Part shown: positions 50,816 through 58,832 of the stretch, in pieces
Numbering within the stretch: position 1 is the first letter of the stretch
Layout of the letters: each line of letters opens with the position of its first letter
From: RPQJ01 sp963696545
GTDB lineage: Bacteria > Pseudomonadota > Gammaproteobacteria > Steroidobacterales > Steroidobacteraceae
Assembly (NCBI GenBank): GCA_963696545.1
Contig: CAVOKQ010000007.1
Span: 62,001-126,000, forward strand
Length of the DNA stretch: 64,000 nucleotides
Reading direction: 5' to 3'
Made by a program: the position numbers and the translations under genes
Notes under the pieces: generated by a model
The model's database searches: none
What the model saw: the letters and a program-made list of their open reading frames with translations, nothing else
Told to the model about the DNA's origin: nothing

Positions 50816-51892
50816 CTAGCGGACGACGCGCGGCACTCGCCGGCTCACCGCGCACGTGAGCACGTACGGGATCGTGCCAGCCCAGCGCGCGACCTCCTCC
50901 ACAGGGAGCGACTTTCCCCACAGCTCGACCGGATCGCCGACCGCCACCGGCGGCAGGTCCGTCACGTCCACTGCGATCATGTCCATCGACACGCGGCCGA
51001 TCAGGCTGGCTCGCCGCTCGTTGACGACCACCGGCGTACCGGACCGAGCGCCGCGCGGATAGCCGTCACCATAGCCCGCAGCGACCACTGCCATCGTGGT
51101 GGGACGCTCGGCACGCCAGTCGCCGCCGTAGCCCACGGTCTCGCCCGGTTTCACCGTCTTGACCGCGATCACGCCCGACTGGAACGTCATCACGGCACGC
51201 AGGTCGAGGTCCCGGCCAGAGCCCTCCGGGAACGGCGAGATTCCATAGAGCATCAGGCCCGGGCGGACCCAGTCGCCGTGGGCCGTGGGCCACGCGAGAA
51301 TTGCGGCCGAGTTCGCAATGCTGCGCTCGCCGGGGACTGCCCTGGTCGTCGCCTCGAACGCAGCGAGCTGCGCACCGGTCTGCGGGCTGGCGACCTCGTC
51401 CGCGCTCGCGAGGTGGGTCACGAGCACCGGGGCCGGCGCGACACAGCGAATCTTTGCCAGCCGCTCGAGCGCCGCCGGGAAATCCTCCACGCGGAAGCCG
51501 AGGCGATTCATGCCGCTGTCTATCTTGACCCATGCGCGGACCGGATCAGCGCCGGTGTGCACCTCCAGCATCGCGAGCTGCTCGAACGCATGGACCATCA
51601 GGTCGATGCCTTCGCGCGCGGCGGCGGCAAGCTGCTCACCGGACAACGCACCTTCGAGCATCAGGATGCGCTTGCGCGTGCCCGTCGCCCGCAGTGCCAA
51701 CGCTTCCTCGAGGCGTGCGACCGCGAAACCGTCCGCGTGCTCGAGCGCAGCCGCGACTGTCTCGAGTCCGTGGCCGTAAGCGTTGGCCTTGATGACGGCC
51801 ATGACGCGCGATGCGGGCGCGAGCGCGCGCACGCGCGCGAGGTTGTGGCGCAGCGCGGCTGTGTCGATCAACGTAAGCGTCGGGGTCTGCAC
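50816..51892 (-). CDS. alr: Alanine racemase
   Basis: A 358-residue PLP enzyme. The PLP lysine is in VMAVIKANAYGHGL at about residue 34, and the tyrosine base is in the later ETVGYGGDWRAERPT region. VDVTDLPPVAVGDPVELWG is typical of the C-terminal domain. It makes D-alanine for peptidoglycan. Start GTG. It follows dnaB on the same strand after 27 bases, the common alr-dnaB arrangement. It converges with the FHA gene with ten bases between stops. Confidence 0.95.
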   Translation of the reverse strand: MQTPTLTLIDTAALRHNLARVRALAPASRVMAVIKANAYGHGLETVAAALEHADGFAVARLEEALALRATGTRKRILMLEGALSGEQLAAAAREGIDLMVHAFEQLAMLEVHTGADPVRAWVKIDSGMNRLGFRVEDFPAALERLAKIRCVAPAPVLVTHLASADEVASPQTGAQLAAFEATTRAVPGERSIANSAAILAWPTAHGDWVRPGLMLYGISPFPEGSGRDLDLRAVMTFQSGVIAVKTVKPGETVGYGGDWRAERPTTMAVVAAGYGDGYPRGARSGTPVVVNERRASLIGRVSMDMIAVDVTDLPPVAVGDPVELWGKSLPVEEVARWAGTIPYVLTCAVSRRVPRVVR

Positions 51893-51919
51893 GGGTTTGC
51901 GGCCGGGCGCAGGCGCGTA

Positions 51920-53332
51920 TCAGCCGCCGTACTCGTAGTCGACGGTCGCGAGGTTCTCGAAGCGCGTGTACTTGCCGAGGAACGTCAGGTGCACTTCGCC
52001 GGTCGGACCGTTGCGCTGCTTCGCGATGATGATGTCCGCGATGCCCTTGCGCGGCGTCTCGGGCTCGTACACTTCTTCGCGATAGATCATCATGATCAAA
52101 TCTGCATCCTGCTCAATCGCGCCCGATTCCCTCAGGTCCGACATCACCGGCTTCTTGTCGGTGCGCTGCTCGACGCTGCGGTTCAGCTGCGACAACGCGA
52201 TCACCGGCACCTTCAGCTCCTTCGCCAGTGCCTTCAGCGAGCGCGAGATCTCCGAGATCTCGGTCGCGCGATTCTCCTTGGTGCCCGGCACCTGCATCAG
52301 CTGCAGGTAATCCACGACGATCAGGCCGAGGCCGTCCTTGTTCTCGCGTGCGAGCCGGCGCGCGCGGGCGCGCATCTCGGTCGGCGTCAGCGCGCCGCTG
52401 TCGTCGATGTACAGCGGCGCGGTCTTCATCTGCGCGATGGCGCTGTTGATGCGCGCCCAGTCCTCGTCGCCGAACATGCCGGTGCGCAGGTGGCTCTGGT
52501 CCACCCGGCCGAGCGACGAGATCATGCGCATCGAGAGCTGCTCGCGCGACATTTCCATCGAGAACACGGCCACGGCCTTGTTCGCGGAAATGGCGGCGTT
52601 CTCGGCGATGTTGAGCGCGAGCGTGGTCTTGCCCATCGACGGCCGGCCCGCGACGATGATCAGGTCGCCGGGCTGCAGGCCAGCGGTCATCCTGTCGAGG
52701 TCGTTGTAGCCGGTGCTGACGCCGGTGAGCTGCCCCTGCGACTGGTGCAGCATGTCGAGCCGGTCGATCGTCGCGCCGAGCACGTCGCGCAGCGGCACGA
52801 AACCCGAGCCCGTGCGACGACCGGCCTCGGCGATCTGGAACACGCGGCGTTCGGCATCGTCGACGAGCTCCCGCGCGGGGCGCCCCTCGCTGTCGTAGGC
52901 GCTCGCGGCAATCTCGCCGCTGACCCGGATCAGGTGACGGAGCAGCGAGCGCTCGCGGACGATGTCCGCATACGCGCGGATATTGGCCGCAGTCGGGGTA
53001 TCGCGGGCAAGACCCGCGAGATAGGCGAGCCCGCCGGTCTCCTCGGCCAGGCCCTTGGCCGCGAGGTACTCGGCCAGCGTGACGGCGTCCGACGGCTCGC
53101 TGCGTGCGGAGAGTTCGGCGACCGCCGAGAAGATCTGCTGGTGATCGCGGCGGTAGAAGTCTTCGGCGGTCAGCCGGTCCGCGATCGCGTCCCAGGTGCT
53201 GTTGTCGAGCAGCAGGCCGCCGAGCACGGCCTGCTCCGCCTCGACCGAGTGCGGGGGCACCCGGAGCGAATCCGCATCGGACGCCGGCCGCAGTCGCCTG
53301 CGGCCCCTGACGTCACCCGCATCCTGCTCCAT
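51920..53332 (-). CDS. dnaB: Replicative DNA helicase DnaB
   Basis: A 470-residue hexameric helicase. The N-terminal domain (LRVPPHSVEAEQAVLGGLLLDN) leads through a linker helix to the RecA-like motor: Walker A GRPSMGKTTLALNIAE, Walker B LIVVDYLQLM and RESGAIEQDADLIMMIYRE. Arginine finger region and end (EVHLTFLGKYTRFENL) are normal. It unwinds DNA at the fork and works with DnaG and the clamp loader. It lies 25 bases behind rplI on the same strand. Confidence 0.98.
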   Translation of the reverse strand: MEQDAGDVRGRRRLRPASDADSLRVPPHSVEAEQAVLGGLLLDNSTWDAIADRLTAEDFYRRDHQQIFSAVAELSARSEPSDAVTLAEYLAAKGLAEETGGLAYLAGLARDTPTAANIRAYADIVRERSLLRHLIRVSGEIAASAYDSEGRPARELVDDAERRVFQIAEAGRRTGSGFVPLRDVLGATIDRLDMLHQSQGQLTGVSTGYNDLDRMTAGLQPGDLIIVAGRPSMGKTTLALNIAENAAISANKAVAVFSMEMSREQLSMRMISSLGRVDQSHLRTGMFGDEDWARINSAIAQMKTAPLYIDDSGALTPTEMRARARRLARENKDGLGLIVVDYLQLMQVPGTKENRATEISEISRSLKALAKELKVPVIALSQLNRSVEQRTDKKPVMSDLRESGAIEQDADLIMMIYREEVYEPETPRKGIADIIIAKQRNGPTGEVHLTFLGKYTRFENLATVDYEYGG

Positions 53333-53357
53333 TGCCGCAGACCCGGTTGCGCGTGGC

Positions 53358-53807
53358 CTATTCCTCGCCGACCACGTCCACCGGCAGGTCGACGACGACG
53401 TCGCTGTGCATGTGGAGCTTCACGTGGTGCTCGCCGACGACGCGGATCGGGCCCGAGTGCAGTCGAACTTCGCTGCGCTCGATGCGGATGCCGGCGGCCG
53501 ACAGCGCCTCGGCGATGTCCGCAGTGCCGATCGAGCCGAAGATCTTGCCTTCGCCGCCGACCTTCGCCTTCAGCTGCAGCCGGAAATTCTCGAGCTGGCC
53601 CGCGCGCAGCTTCGCGCTGGCAAACTCGTCCTCGGCGAGCTTCTCGAGCTCGGCGCGGCGCTCATTGAACTTCGCCAGGTTCGCGGCCGTGCACAGCGCA
53701 GCCTTGCCCTGCGGGAGCAGGAAATTGCGGCCGTAGCCGGGCTTGACCTTGACCTTGTCGCCGATGTTGCCGAGGTTGGCGACCTTCTGCAGCAGGATGA
53801 CTTCCAT
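53358..53807 (-). CDS. rplI: 50S ribosomal protein L9
   Basis: A 149-residue protein of normal size. The N-domain (MEVILLQKVANLGNIGDKVKVKPGYGRNFLLPQG, in part) binds 23S rRNA; a long helix (NERRAELEKLAEDEFASAK) joins it to the C-domain (GSIGTADIAEALSAAGI). The open frame extends far upstream but only this part is conserved, so the ATG at 53807 is used. In the rpsF-rpsR-DUF2232-rplI operon. Confidence 0.97.
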   Translation of the reverse strand: MEVILLQKVANLGNIGDKVKVKPGYGRNFLLPQGKAALCTAANLAKFNERRAELEKLAEDEFASAKLRAGQLENFRLQLKAKVGGEGKIFGSIGTADIAEALSAAGIRIERSEVRLHSGPIRVVGEHHVKLHMHSDVVVDLPVDVVGEE

Positions 53808-53839
53808 CGTTGGTTCCTCGATCGATCTCGAAAAGCGTG

Positions 53840-54745
53840 TTAAGCGTTCTGCGCCGGCCGTTGCGAGCGCACCCAGTTGTCCACGAATCCCCAGCCCGCC
53901 ATCGCGGCGACCATGATCGGCGCCGCGAACACGAGCATCGCGTAAATCGCCCATAGCCAACCGCCATTCAGGCGGCCGGTGGCCTTGTACCGGTGCGCCG
54001 CCGCCAGTCCCACCAGCATCAGCGCACCGAGAAAAATCCGCTCCAGGTCGTCCACCAGCGGCCGGTCCGTCAGCAGCGACGCCACGATCAGCACCGCGCC
54101 GGCCGTCCCGAGCACCGCACCGAGGCGCAACTGCTGGAACTCCGCTCCGAATCGCCCCTCGCCCGGTGGCGGCAACCGCATCTGCCACCAGCGTGCGAGG
54201 AACAATGCGCACATCGCGAGCAGCATCGTGAGCGCCGTCACCCAGCCCCACAGTGTGCGCGCCAGAGTCTCCGCGAGCCCGTCCTTCTCGAGGTCCATCG
54301 GCAGGCCGCGCCGTTGCATTTCCTCGGCGAGGTCCCGGACGAACGGTGCCCAGAACTTCTCCGGGTCGCCGAGCGAAAGATGCAGCACCAGCAGCAGCAC
54401 GACGCCGGCAACCACCGCCAGCTGCAGGCACATCGACAGTGATCCGGTGCGCCGGAGGATCACGGCCAGCGCCAGCGGCGGGCCCAGCACCCACACCGAG
54501 TAGATCACCCCAACCGGCACGGGCCGGCCGATCATCCACATCGCGAGCGTCAGCAGCACGGTTGCGCCGACGGCCACCACCAGACCCAGTCGCGGGCCGC
54601 GCACCAGCGCCACCAGCGCAGGCACCGCCCCGGGCAGGAAAAACGCGAACCCCAGCCCCAACAGCGGCAGCAGTCCCAGCAGACCGGTGACGAACACCGC
54701 CCGGCCGGGGTTTTCGCTGATCCAGCTGGCGAACGACCTGCTCAT
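53840..54745 (-). CDS. DUF2232 membrane protein
   Basis: A 301-residue protein with about eight hydrophobic helices (AVFVTGLLGLLPLLGLGFAFF, LGLVVAVGATVLLTLAMWMI and others), consistent with DUF2232/YybS-like proteins. A cytoplasmic loop (DPEKFWAPFVRDLAEEMQRRG) sits in the middle. Function unknown. Its position between rpsR and rplI is typical of many non-enteric gammaproteobacteria. It could be mis-called only in its start: ATG at 54745 begins MSRSFASWISENPGRA. Confidence 0.8.
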   Translation of the reverse strand: MSRSFASWISENPGRAVFVTGLLGLLPLLGLGFAFFLPGAVPALVALVRGPRLGLVVAVGATVLLTLAMWMIGRPVPVGVIYSVWVLGPPLALAVILRRTGSLSMCLQLAVVAGVVLLLVLHLSLGDPEKFWAPFVRDLAEEMQRRGLPMDLEKDGLAETLARTLWGWVTALTMLLAMCALFLARWWQMRLPPPGEGRFGAEFQQLRLGAVLGTAGAVLIVASLLTDRPLVDDLERIFLGALMLVGLAAAHRYKATGRLNGGWLWAIYAMLVFAAPIMVAAMAGWGFVDNWVRSQRPAQNA

Positions 54746-54785
54746 GGCGGCGCCTCGGCGGGTGCCCGCACGGCGCCCGGATCGC

Positions 54786-55010
54786 TCAGTGCTGGTCCGT
54801 GTACGGCAGCAGCGCCAGGAAGCGAGCGCGCTTGATCGCCAGCGACAGCTGCCGCTGGTAGTTCGAGCGCGTGCCCGTGATGCGGCTCGGGACGATCTTG
54901 CCGGTCTCGGTGATGTAGCCCTTCAGCGTGGCGAGATCCTTGTAGTCGATCCGCTCGATGCCTTCGGCCGTGAACTTGCAGAACTTACGGCGACGGAAAA
55001 AACGTGCCAT
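54786..55010 (-). CDS. rpsR: 30S ribosomal protein S18
   Basis: A 74-residue protein: MARFFRRRKFCKFTAEGIERIDYKD (in part), TLKGYITETGKIVPSRITGT and KRARFLALLPYTDQH. S18 pairs with S6 in the platform of the 30S subunit. priB, which lies between rpsF and rpsR in Escherichia coli, is absent. One cysteine (KFCKF) is kept, the C+ form. Confidence 0.98.
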   Translation of the reverse strand: MARFFRRRKFCKFTAEGIERIDYKDLATLKGYITETGKIVPSRITGTRSNYQRQLSLAIKRARFLALLPYTDQH

Positions 55011-55046
55011 GGGTCACCCTGTCGATGTCTGTTGTGATTGCCGGTC

Positions 55047-55433
55047 TCAGCCCGCGAGCGCCGAATCGTCGACGCTCTCCGGCAGGCTGGAGTCCTCGGC
55101 CCGACCGCCCTCTTCTTCGGCCTTCGCCATCGGCGACGGCTCGGTCACGGCGGCAGGCATCGACACCACGAGGTTGCGGATGACGGCGTCGCTGAAACGG
55201 AAGGCGCCGGTGAGCTCATCGAGCGTCTTCTGGTCGCACTCGATGTTCATCAGCACGTAATGGGCCTTGTGGACCTTGTCGATCGGAAACGCGAGCTGGC
55301 GGCGGCCCCAGTCCTCGAGGCGGTGGATCGCGCCGTTGCCCGCGGTGATCATGCCGCGGTAGCGCTCGATCATCGCCGGGACCTGCTCGCTCTGGTCAGG
55401 GTGGACCAGGAACACGACTTCGTAATGACGCAC
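55047..55433 (-). CDS. rpsF: 30S ribosomal protein S6
   Basis: A 128-residue protein. The core is MRHYEVVFLVHPDQSEQVPAMIERY, RLEDWGRRQLAFPIDKVHKAHYVLM and LIRNLVV-like sequence; a loose acidic tail (AEEEGGRAEDSSLPESVDD) follows, as is usual for S6. The start is GTG. S6 binds 16S rRNA together with S18. The upstream leader can sequester the ribosome-binding site, described separately. Confidence 0.97.
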   Translation of the reverse strand: MRHYEVVFLVHPDQSEQVPAMIERYRGMITAGNGAIHRLEDWGRRQLAFPIDKVHKAHYVLMNIECDQKTLDELTGAFRFSDAVIRNLVVSMPAAVTEPSPMAKAEEEGGRAEDSSLPESVDDSALAG

Positions 55434-55443
55434 TTATATGGTG

Positions 55444-55492
55444 CTCCCTTCGGTTGCAGCTGCCCGATGAAAAAACCCGGTGCAGCAAGGAG
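55444..55492 (-). promoter_or_regulatory. S6:S18-binding leader of the rpsF operon (probable)
   Basis: The minus strand folds as CTCCTT with AAGGGAG (one bulged G), then GCTGC with GCAGC, then CCG with CGG around a T-rich loop. The 3' side of the internal loop reads TGCAACCG, which contains the CCG that characterises known S6:S18 leader motifs. The AAGGGAG arm is the ribosome-binding site of rpsF, so binding of S6:S18 to the leader would shut translation. The start codon lies ten bases further on. Confidence 0.55.
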
Positions 55493-55572
55493 TTACGACG
55501 ACCGGTCGACCTCGGAGGCCGGTACCGGGCCGCGTAGGATAACGGAATGGCAGCTGATAGTGAATAGTGAGC

Positions 55573-55638
55573 AGTGGATAGTGGATAGCAGGAAGGCCGG
55601 ATGGGAAGCACCGAGCCTCTGACTATCCACTATCCACT
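55573..55638. repeat. Inverted repeat of direct-repeat units between rpsF and rlmB
   Basis: AGTGGATAGTGGATAG at 55573-55588 is matched by its exact reverse complement at 55623-55638, with 34 bases between. Each arm holds two copies of a GTGGATA unit and is flanked by similar but imperfect GTGAATAGTGA and TCACTGTTCAC stretches that extend pairing to about 33 bases. Such GTGGATA-type units are seen as intergenic repeats in various proteobacteria. No coding sequence. Confidence 0.65.
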
Positions 55639-55660
55639 AGTCACTGTTCACTTTCCCGGT

Positions 55661-56407
55661 TCACTTTCCCGCCCGCCGCTGCCGGACCGCCTCGAACAGC
55701 ACGACGCCGGCCGCCACCGAGACGTTCAGGCTCTCCACGGCGCCACCCATCGGGATCGAGACCAGCTGGTCGCAGCACTCGCGCGTCAGGCGCCGCATGC
55801 CCTCGCCTTCCGAGCCCATCACGAGCGCCAGCGGCCCTGTCAGGTCGACATCGTAGAGCAACCTGTCGGCCGAGTCGTCCGTGCCTGTGAGCCAGATGCC
55901 ACGGTCCTTCAGCTCACGGAGAGTCCGCGCAAGGTTTACGACCGATACGAGCGGCACCGTCTCGGCAGCGCCGGCAGCGACCTTGCGTACGACCGGAGTC
56001 AGCCCGGCAGCACGATCCCGGGGCACGATCACGGCGGCGACGCCCGCGGCATCGGCGGACCGCAAGCATGCGCCGAGGTTGTGTGGATCCTGGACGCCAT
56101 CGAGGACGAGCAGCAGTGGTGGCCCGGATGCAGCCTCGAGCGCCTCCTCGAGCTGCGTTTCCGGATCTCCCGAGCGCGCCGTCACTTCCGCGAGCACACC
56201 CTGGTGACGACCACCCTCGGCCAGCTTGTCGAGCGTCGCCTCATCGACCGTCGTCACCTGGATCCCGCTGCGCGCAGCGAGCGTCCGGATCTCCGCCAGC
56301 CGGCCTGCGTCCTTGCCACCGACGAGCAGCACGCGACGCACGCGCGCCGGAGTTCGCGCCAGCAGCACTCTCACCGTATGCACGCCGTACGCGACCGGGC
56401 TTGCCAT
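55661..56407 (-). CDS. rlmB: 23S rRNA (guanosine(2251)-2'-O)-methyltransferase
   Basis: A 248-residue SPOUT methyltransferase. The N-terminal L30e-like domain (YGVHTVRVLLARTP) is followed by the knot motifs LLVLDGVQDPHNLGACLRSADAAGV (in part), LALVMGSEGEGMRRLTRE and VSIPMGGAVESLNVSVAAGV. It methylates G2251 in the peptidyl-transferase P loop. It overlaps rnr by one base (stop/start), the same rnr-rlmB pair as in Escherichia coli. Confidence 0.96.
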   Translation of the reverse strand: MASPVAYGVHTVRVLLARTPARVRRVLLVGGKDAGRLAEIRTLAARSGIQVTTVDEATLDKLAEGGRHQGVLAEVTARSGDPETQLEEALEAASGPPLLLVLDGVQDPHNLGACLRSADAAGVAAVIVPRDRAAGLTPVVRKVAAGAAETVPLVSVVNLARTLRELKDRGIWLTGTDDSADRLLYDVDLTGPLALVMGSEGEGMRRLTRECCDQLVSIPMGGAVESLNVSVAAGVVLFEAVRQRRAGK

Positions 56408-58638
56408 CAGCGCCGCCTTGCGGATGTGCGCGGCCGCCGCGGCCGCTGCGGCGCCTCGTCGGAGCCTGCCAGCTCGAAATCGACCCGCCGCTCGTCGAGC
56501 GACACGTTCGAGACACGGACGCGCAACCGGTCACCGAGCTTGTAGGACTTGCCGGAACTGCGGCCGACGATCCGGTAGCCGGAACGATCGCGCGTGAAAT
56601 AGTCCTGTCCGAGCGCGGAGACGTGCAGCAGGCCGTCGACCTGCAGTCCGTCGAGCTGCACGAACAGCCCGAAGTCGACGACGCCCGAAACGATGCCTTC
56701 GTACTCCTCGCCGATGCGATCCTGCATGTAGTAGCACTTGAGCCAGGCCACGGCGCCGCGCGTCGCCTCGTCGGCTCGCCGCTCGCGGAACGAGCAGTCC
56801 TGCCCGAGCACCGGGAACGGACCGTGCCACGCGACGAGTTGCTGCGGGTCGCCCTCGCGCAGCACCTGGCAAATGCCACGGTGGACGACCAGGTCCGGAT
56901 AACGCCGGATCGGCGACGTGAAGTGCGCGTAGTGATCGAGCGCGAGCCCGAAGTGGCCGATGTTGCCGGGCTGGTAGACGGCCTGCGGCATCGAGCGGAT
57001 CACGGCAGTGGAGATCAGCAGCGCGTCAGGCCGATCGCCGATCTTCTGCAGCAGGTCGCGCAGGTGCTCCGGCCGGATGTCCTCCGCGGGCGGCAGCCAG
57101 AGCCCGAACTCGCGCAGGAACTGCCGCAGCGTCTCGAGCCGGTCGATCTCGGGCAGGCCGTGCACGCGGTACAGCGTCGGGACCTTGTGACGGTCGAGGA
57201 AGCGTGCCGCCGCGATGTTGGCGGCGATCATGCACTCCTCGATCAGGCGGTGGGCATCGTTGCGGGGTTGCTCGACCAGCGCGGCCACGCGGCCCTGCTC
57301 GTCGAACTTGAGCTTCAACTCCGGGGTATCGAGTTCGAGCGCGCCGCGTCCCGATCGCTCGCGCATGAAACTGCGATAGACGCCGTGCAGCGCGAGCAGC
57401 CGGTCACGCAGGTGCTCGAGCCGCGGCGCGTGCTTCGCCGCTGGTCGCTCGAGGAATTCGCCCACGTCCCGATATGTAAGCCGTGCCGCCGAGCGCATCA
57501 CGGCTTCGAAGAACCGCGAGCGCGCGATGCGTCCTTCGTCGCTGACCCTGAGCTCGCAGCAGAGACAGAGCCGGTCCTGATCGGGAACCAGCGAACAGAG
57601 TCCGTTCGACAGCTCCTCCGGCAGCATAGGGATCACGCGGTTCGGGAAATACACCGACGTACCGCGCTCGCGTGCCTCGGCGTCGAGCGCGCTGCCGGGC
57701 TTCACGTAGTGACCCACGTCGGCGATCGCGACGATTACCTTCCAGCCACCGCCGACGCGCTCGCAATAGACCGCGTCGTCGTAGTCGCGGGCATCCTCGC
57801 CGTCGATCGTGACGAGCTCGAGGCCCCGCAGGTCCTCGCGTCCCGCGACGGCCGACTCCGGGATGTATGCGCCGTACGCGCGCGCTTCCGCGAGCACGTC
57901 GTCCGGGAACTCGTACGGCAGCCCGTGCGAATGGATCGCAATGTCGGTTTCCATGCCCGGCGCACCGTGCTCGCCGAGCAGCCGCGAGACCCGTCCGACC
58001 GGCTGCGCATTGCGCCCCGGCTGCTGCGTCAGCTCGACGATCACGATCTGTCCCGACTCCGCACCACCGGTCTGCGACTGCGGCACGAGCACGCGGTGCG
58101 TGATGCGCGGATTGTCCGGCGTCAGGTAGGCGACGCCGGACTCGACGTGCAGCCGGCCCACGACTTCCTTCGTGCGCCGCTCCAACACCTCGACGATCGC
58201 GCCCTGCGGCTTGCCCCGGAAGCGCGCGCCCTCGATACGCGCGGCAATGCGGTCGCCGTGGATCACTTCGCGCATCTGCTGCGGCGGCAGGTAGATCGAT
58301 GCCGAGGCGTCGTCCGGCAGCAGCCAGCCATCGCCATTACGCTGTGCCTGCACCGTGCCGATCACCAGGCCTGGCAGCTGCTCCCGGAGACAGTACTGGC
58401 CGCGCCGGTTCAGTACCACCTCGCCGTGCTTCACCAGCACCGCAAGCTGGGCGGCGGCTTCGGCACCCGCGATCGGACCGAGTTCTGCCGTGACCTCGTC
58501 GAGTTTCAGGGGGCGGCCAGCACGACGGAGGCATTGCAGCACAGCCGCGTCCGCGGCTGGCACCGTGCGTGGCGCGGTGCGGGCGCGGGACTCACCCGGC
58601 GTGGTTCGGGTCGGGCGGCGGGTACGATTTCTATGCAT
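56407..58638 (-). CDS. rnr: Ribonuclease R
   Basis: A 743-residue 3'-5' exoribonuclease. An N-terminal helix-turn-helix-like part (VLQCLRRAGRPLKLDEVTAEL) leads to cold-shock domains, then the RNB catalytic core with the metal-binding EDARDYDDAV at residues 281-290. An S1 domain (GEEYEGIVSGVVDFGLFVQLDGLQVDGLLHV, in part) follows, and then a basic C-terminal tail (RPRRPRTSARRR). It degrades structured RNA and takes part in trans-translation. The frame's first ATG is at 58638 (MHRNRTRRPTRTTPG). Translation start of rnr lies near the tRNA-Leu promoter on the other strand. Confidence 0.97.
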   Translation of the reverse strand: MHRNRTRRPTRTTPGESRARTAPRTVPAADAAVLQCLRRAGRPLKLDEVTAELGPIAGAEAAAQLAVLVKHGEVVLNRRGQYCLREQLPGLVIGTVQAQRNGDGWLLPDDASASIYLPPQQMREVIHGDRIAARIEGARFRGKPQGAIVEVLERRTKEVVGRLHVESGVAYLTPDNPRITHRVLVPQSQTGGAESGQIVIVELTQQPGRNAQPVGRVSRLLGEHGAPGMETDIAIHSHGLPYEFPDDVLAEARAYGAYIPESAVAGREDLRGLELVTIDGEDARDYDDAVYCERVGGGWKVIVAIADVGHYVKPGSALDAEARERGTSVYFPNRVIPMLPEELSNGLCSLVPDQDRLCLCCELRVSDEGRIARSRFFEAVMRSAARLTYRDVGEFLERPAAKHAPRLEHLRDRLLALHGVYRSFMRERSGRGALELDTPELKLKFDEQGRVAALVEQPRNDAHRLIEECMIAANIAAARFLDRHKVPTLYRVHGLPEIDRLETLRQFLREFGLWLPPAEDIRPEHLRDLLQKIGDRPDALLISTAVIRSMPQAVYQPGNIGHFGLALDHYAHFTSPIRRYPDLVVHRGICQVLREGDPQQLVAWHGPFPVLGQDCSFRERRADEATRGAVAWLKCYYMQDRIGEEYEGIVSGVVDFGLFVQLDGLQVDGLLHVSALGQDYFTRDRSGYRIVGRSSGKSYKLGDRLRVRVSNVSLDERRVDFELAGSDEAPQRPRRPRTSARRR

Positions 58639-58675
58639 TGGGTCCTGGGAAGCGGCCTCGGGCCGCGGGTATTCG

Positions 58676-58704
58676 TTGACAGCCCCGGGGGCCGCCAGTA
58701 AATT
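58676..58704 (+). promoter_or_regulatory. Sigma70 promoter of tRNA-Leu
   Basis: TTGACA at 58676-58681 and TAAATT at 58699-58704 are separated by exactly 17 bases. The start would be near 58711 with a GC-rich discriminator (GCGCC), as seen for stable-RNA promoters. tRNA-Leu begins 36 bases later. Confidence 0.8.
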
Positions 58705-58746
58705 GCGCCACCTTCCGACCGGCCCCGCGGCCGGGCCGCGACCGAA

Positions 58747-58831
<85 letters not shown>

Positions 58832-58832
58832 C

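Noticed and set aside
50717..53668. A very long plus-strand frame (983 codons) across alr, dnaB and into rplI
   Set aside because: It is antisense to essential genes with full family matches. Its product is a His/Arg-rich mix typical of GC-rich shadow frames.
56068..58701. An 877-codon plus-strand frame opposite rnr and part of rlmB
   Set aside because: Same reason: antisense to intact rnr, with His/Arg/Glu-rich low-complexity composition.
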